Under the pieces are notes generated by a model. It was not told the DNA's origin and ran no database searches. It worked only from the letters and a program-made list of their open reading frames with translations. Shown here piece by piece: positions 6,181-6,418 of a stretch of 6,418 nucleotides of DNA. Every line of letters starts with the position of its first letter. Position 1 is the first letter of the stretch. The DNA lies in contig JAITBS010000195.1 of the NCBI GenBank assembly GCA_031283515.1, forward strand, positions 1 to 6,418, given 5' to 3'. Source of the stretch: Planctomycetaceae bacterium. GTDB lineage: Bacteria > Planctomycetota > Planctomycetia > Pirellulales > Thermoguttaceae. A program made the translations under genes and the position numbers.

Positions 6181-6268
6181 CCTATCGCCCTTTCAGGGCT
6201 TGTTAATTCGGGATGATTTAACCCACCCCGTTGGGGCAGGTTATAATCTTAACGCCCTTTCAGGGCTA
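6181..6268 (-). repeat. Right palindrome module, inverted copy
   Basis: Read on the minus strand it follows the order of the left module: GCCCT-GAA-AGGGC (6254-6266), then GATTATAACC and the CCCC-AAC-GGGG hairpin (6226-6236), then GCCCT-GAA-AGGGC (6187-6199) and a final ATAGG. The middle part is nearly identical to the left module; the first hairpin differs (GCCCT instead of GCCCC), and the spacer before the last hairpin has diverged, which suggests the two copies are old. Confidence 0.75.
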
Positions 6269-6286
6269 CCTATTGTTGGTAACCAC

Positions 6287-6308
6287 AAAAATTCCACTGA
6301 TATATTAC
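6287..6308 (-). repeat. Right terminal inverted repeat
   Basis: Perfect 22-bp inverted copy of 5939-5960, followed directly by AAAATAG. A GGTAACC word stands just inside it (6279-6285). Confidence 0.85.
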
Positions 6309-6418
6309 AAAATAGTTGTTCACGCAGAGTAAACGAAATAGGAAATTCAATGCACGTTTTTCCGAAACAACAATTATTGATTGTTTCTTGTAACCTACTT
6401 CTTAAATTTTCTATCATT
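6309..6418. other. Intergenic tail without a recognised gene
   Basis: After the flanking AAAATAG there is a CGCAGAGT word and a 7-bp AT-rich stem, GAAACAA (6364-6370) with TTGTTTC (6381-6387), with a 10-base loop and no clean T tract. I see no start of a gene. If the element is a recent insertion, this is where the original sialidase promoter region would continue. Confidence 0.4.

Larger units (their letters stand above)
5939..6308. mobile_element. MITE-like non-autonomous element, 370 bp
   Basis: The ends are perfect inverted repeats of 22 bp (5939-5960 and 6287-6308; outer sequence GTAATATATCAGTGG). The same 7-base word AAAATAG stands directly outside both ends in direct orientation (5932-5938 and 6309-6315), as expected for a target-site duplication. 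No open frame of useful size lies inside, so any transposase would have to act in trans. The interior is a foldback: two inverted ~90-bp palindrome modules around a TTCTG array. Caution: AAAATAG also occurs at 4288, 4594 and 4612, so it may be a preferred target or part of the repeat family rather than proof of duplication. The element ends 37 bases before the sialidase start codon. Confidence 0.65.

Noticed and set aside
5991..6290. CRISPR array as an explanation for the spaced palindromes
   Set aside because: There are only two modules, they are inverted rather than direct, they are about 90 bp long with three hairpins each, and the centre is a pentanucleotide run rather than unique spacers.
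6364..6387. Terminator at the right edge of the window
   Set aside because: The 7-bp stem has few G:C pairs, a 10-base loop and no clean T tract after it; chance is likely in this AT-rich DNA.

Overview
The window holds two convergent protein-coding genes in an A+T-rich bacterial sequence whose intergenic spaces are unusually long and full of repeats. The organism is probably a low-G+C member of the Planctomycetota or a relative in the PVC group. This is inferred from three things: a very large membrane Ser/Thr kinase with a C-terminal PDZ domain and a kinase core of a type common in that group (HQHICPVY, PEQWRG, TDQYALAV), a secreted sialidase-like protein, and intergenic DNA built from short palindromes. 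No marker gene or RNA gene is present to settle the taxonomy.

Layout. Positions 1-808 contain no convincing gene. They hold a heptamer repeat scrap, a repeat resembling the end of the mobile element at the far end of the window, a large imperfect hairpin, a second such repeat, a small structured stretch, and a weak candidate promoter and leader for the kinase. Positions 809-4180 (+) encode a 1123-residue one-pass membrane receptor-like Ser/Thr kinase. Positions 4181-4695 are the convergent intergenic space, with a 14-bp-stem hairpin that reads as an intrinsic terminator on both strands and more repeat copies. Positions 4696-5901 (-) encode a 401-residue exported sialidase-like beta-propeller with a good Shine-Dalgarno sequence. 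Positions 5939-6308 form a 370-bp non-coding element with perfect 22-bp terminal inverted repeats, flanked on both sides by AAAATAG, only 37 bp upstream of the sialidase start. Inside it are two inverted ~90-bp modules, each made of three small palindromes, around a run of 12 TTCTG units. Positions 6309-6418 show no gene.

How the parts may work together. The kinase has a cytoplasmic catalytic domain and a roughly 700-residue outer part that includes a segment resembling a CBM4/9-type carbohydrate-binding fold. Its neighbour is a secreted glycan-degrading-type protein. A glycan-sensing link is possible but is only inference from adjacency, and the genes are convergent rather than co-transcribed. 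The strongest unexplained structure is the MITE-like element. It occupies the place where the sialidase promoter should be, and its terminal repeat carries an outward-facing extended -10-like sequence. Diverged single copies of its end sequence occur at three other intergenic places in the window.
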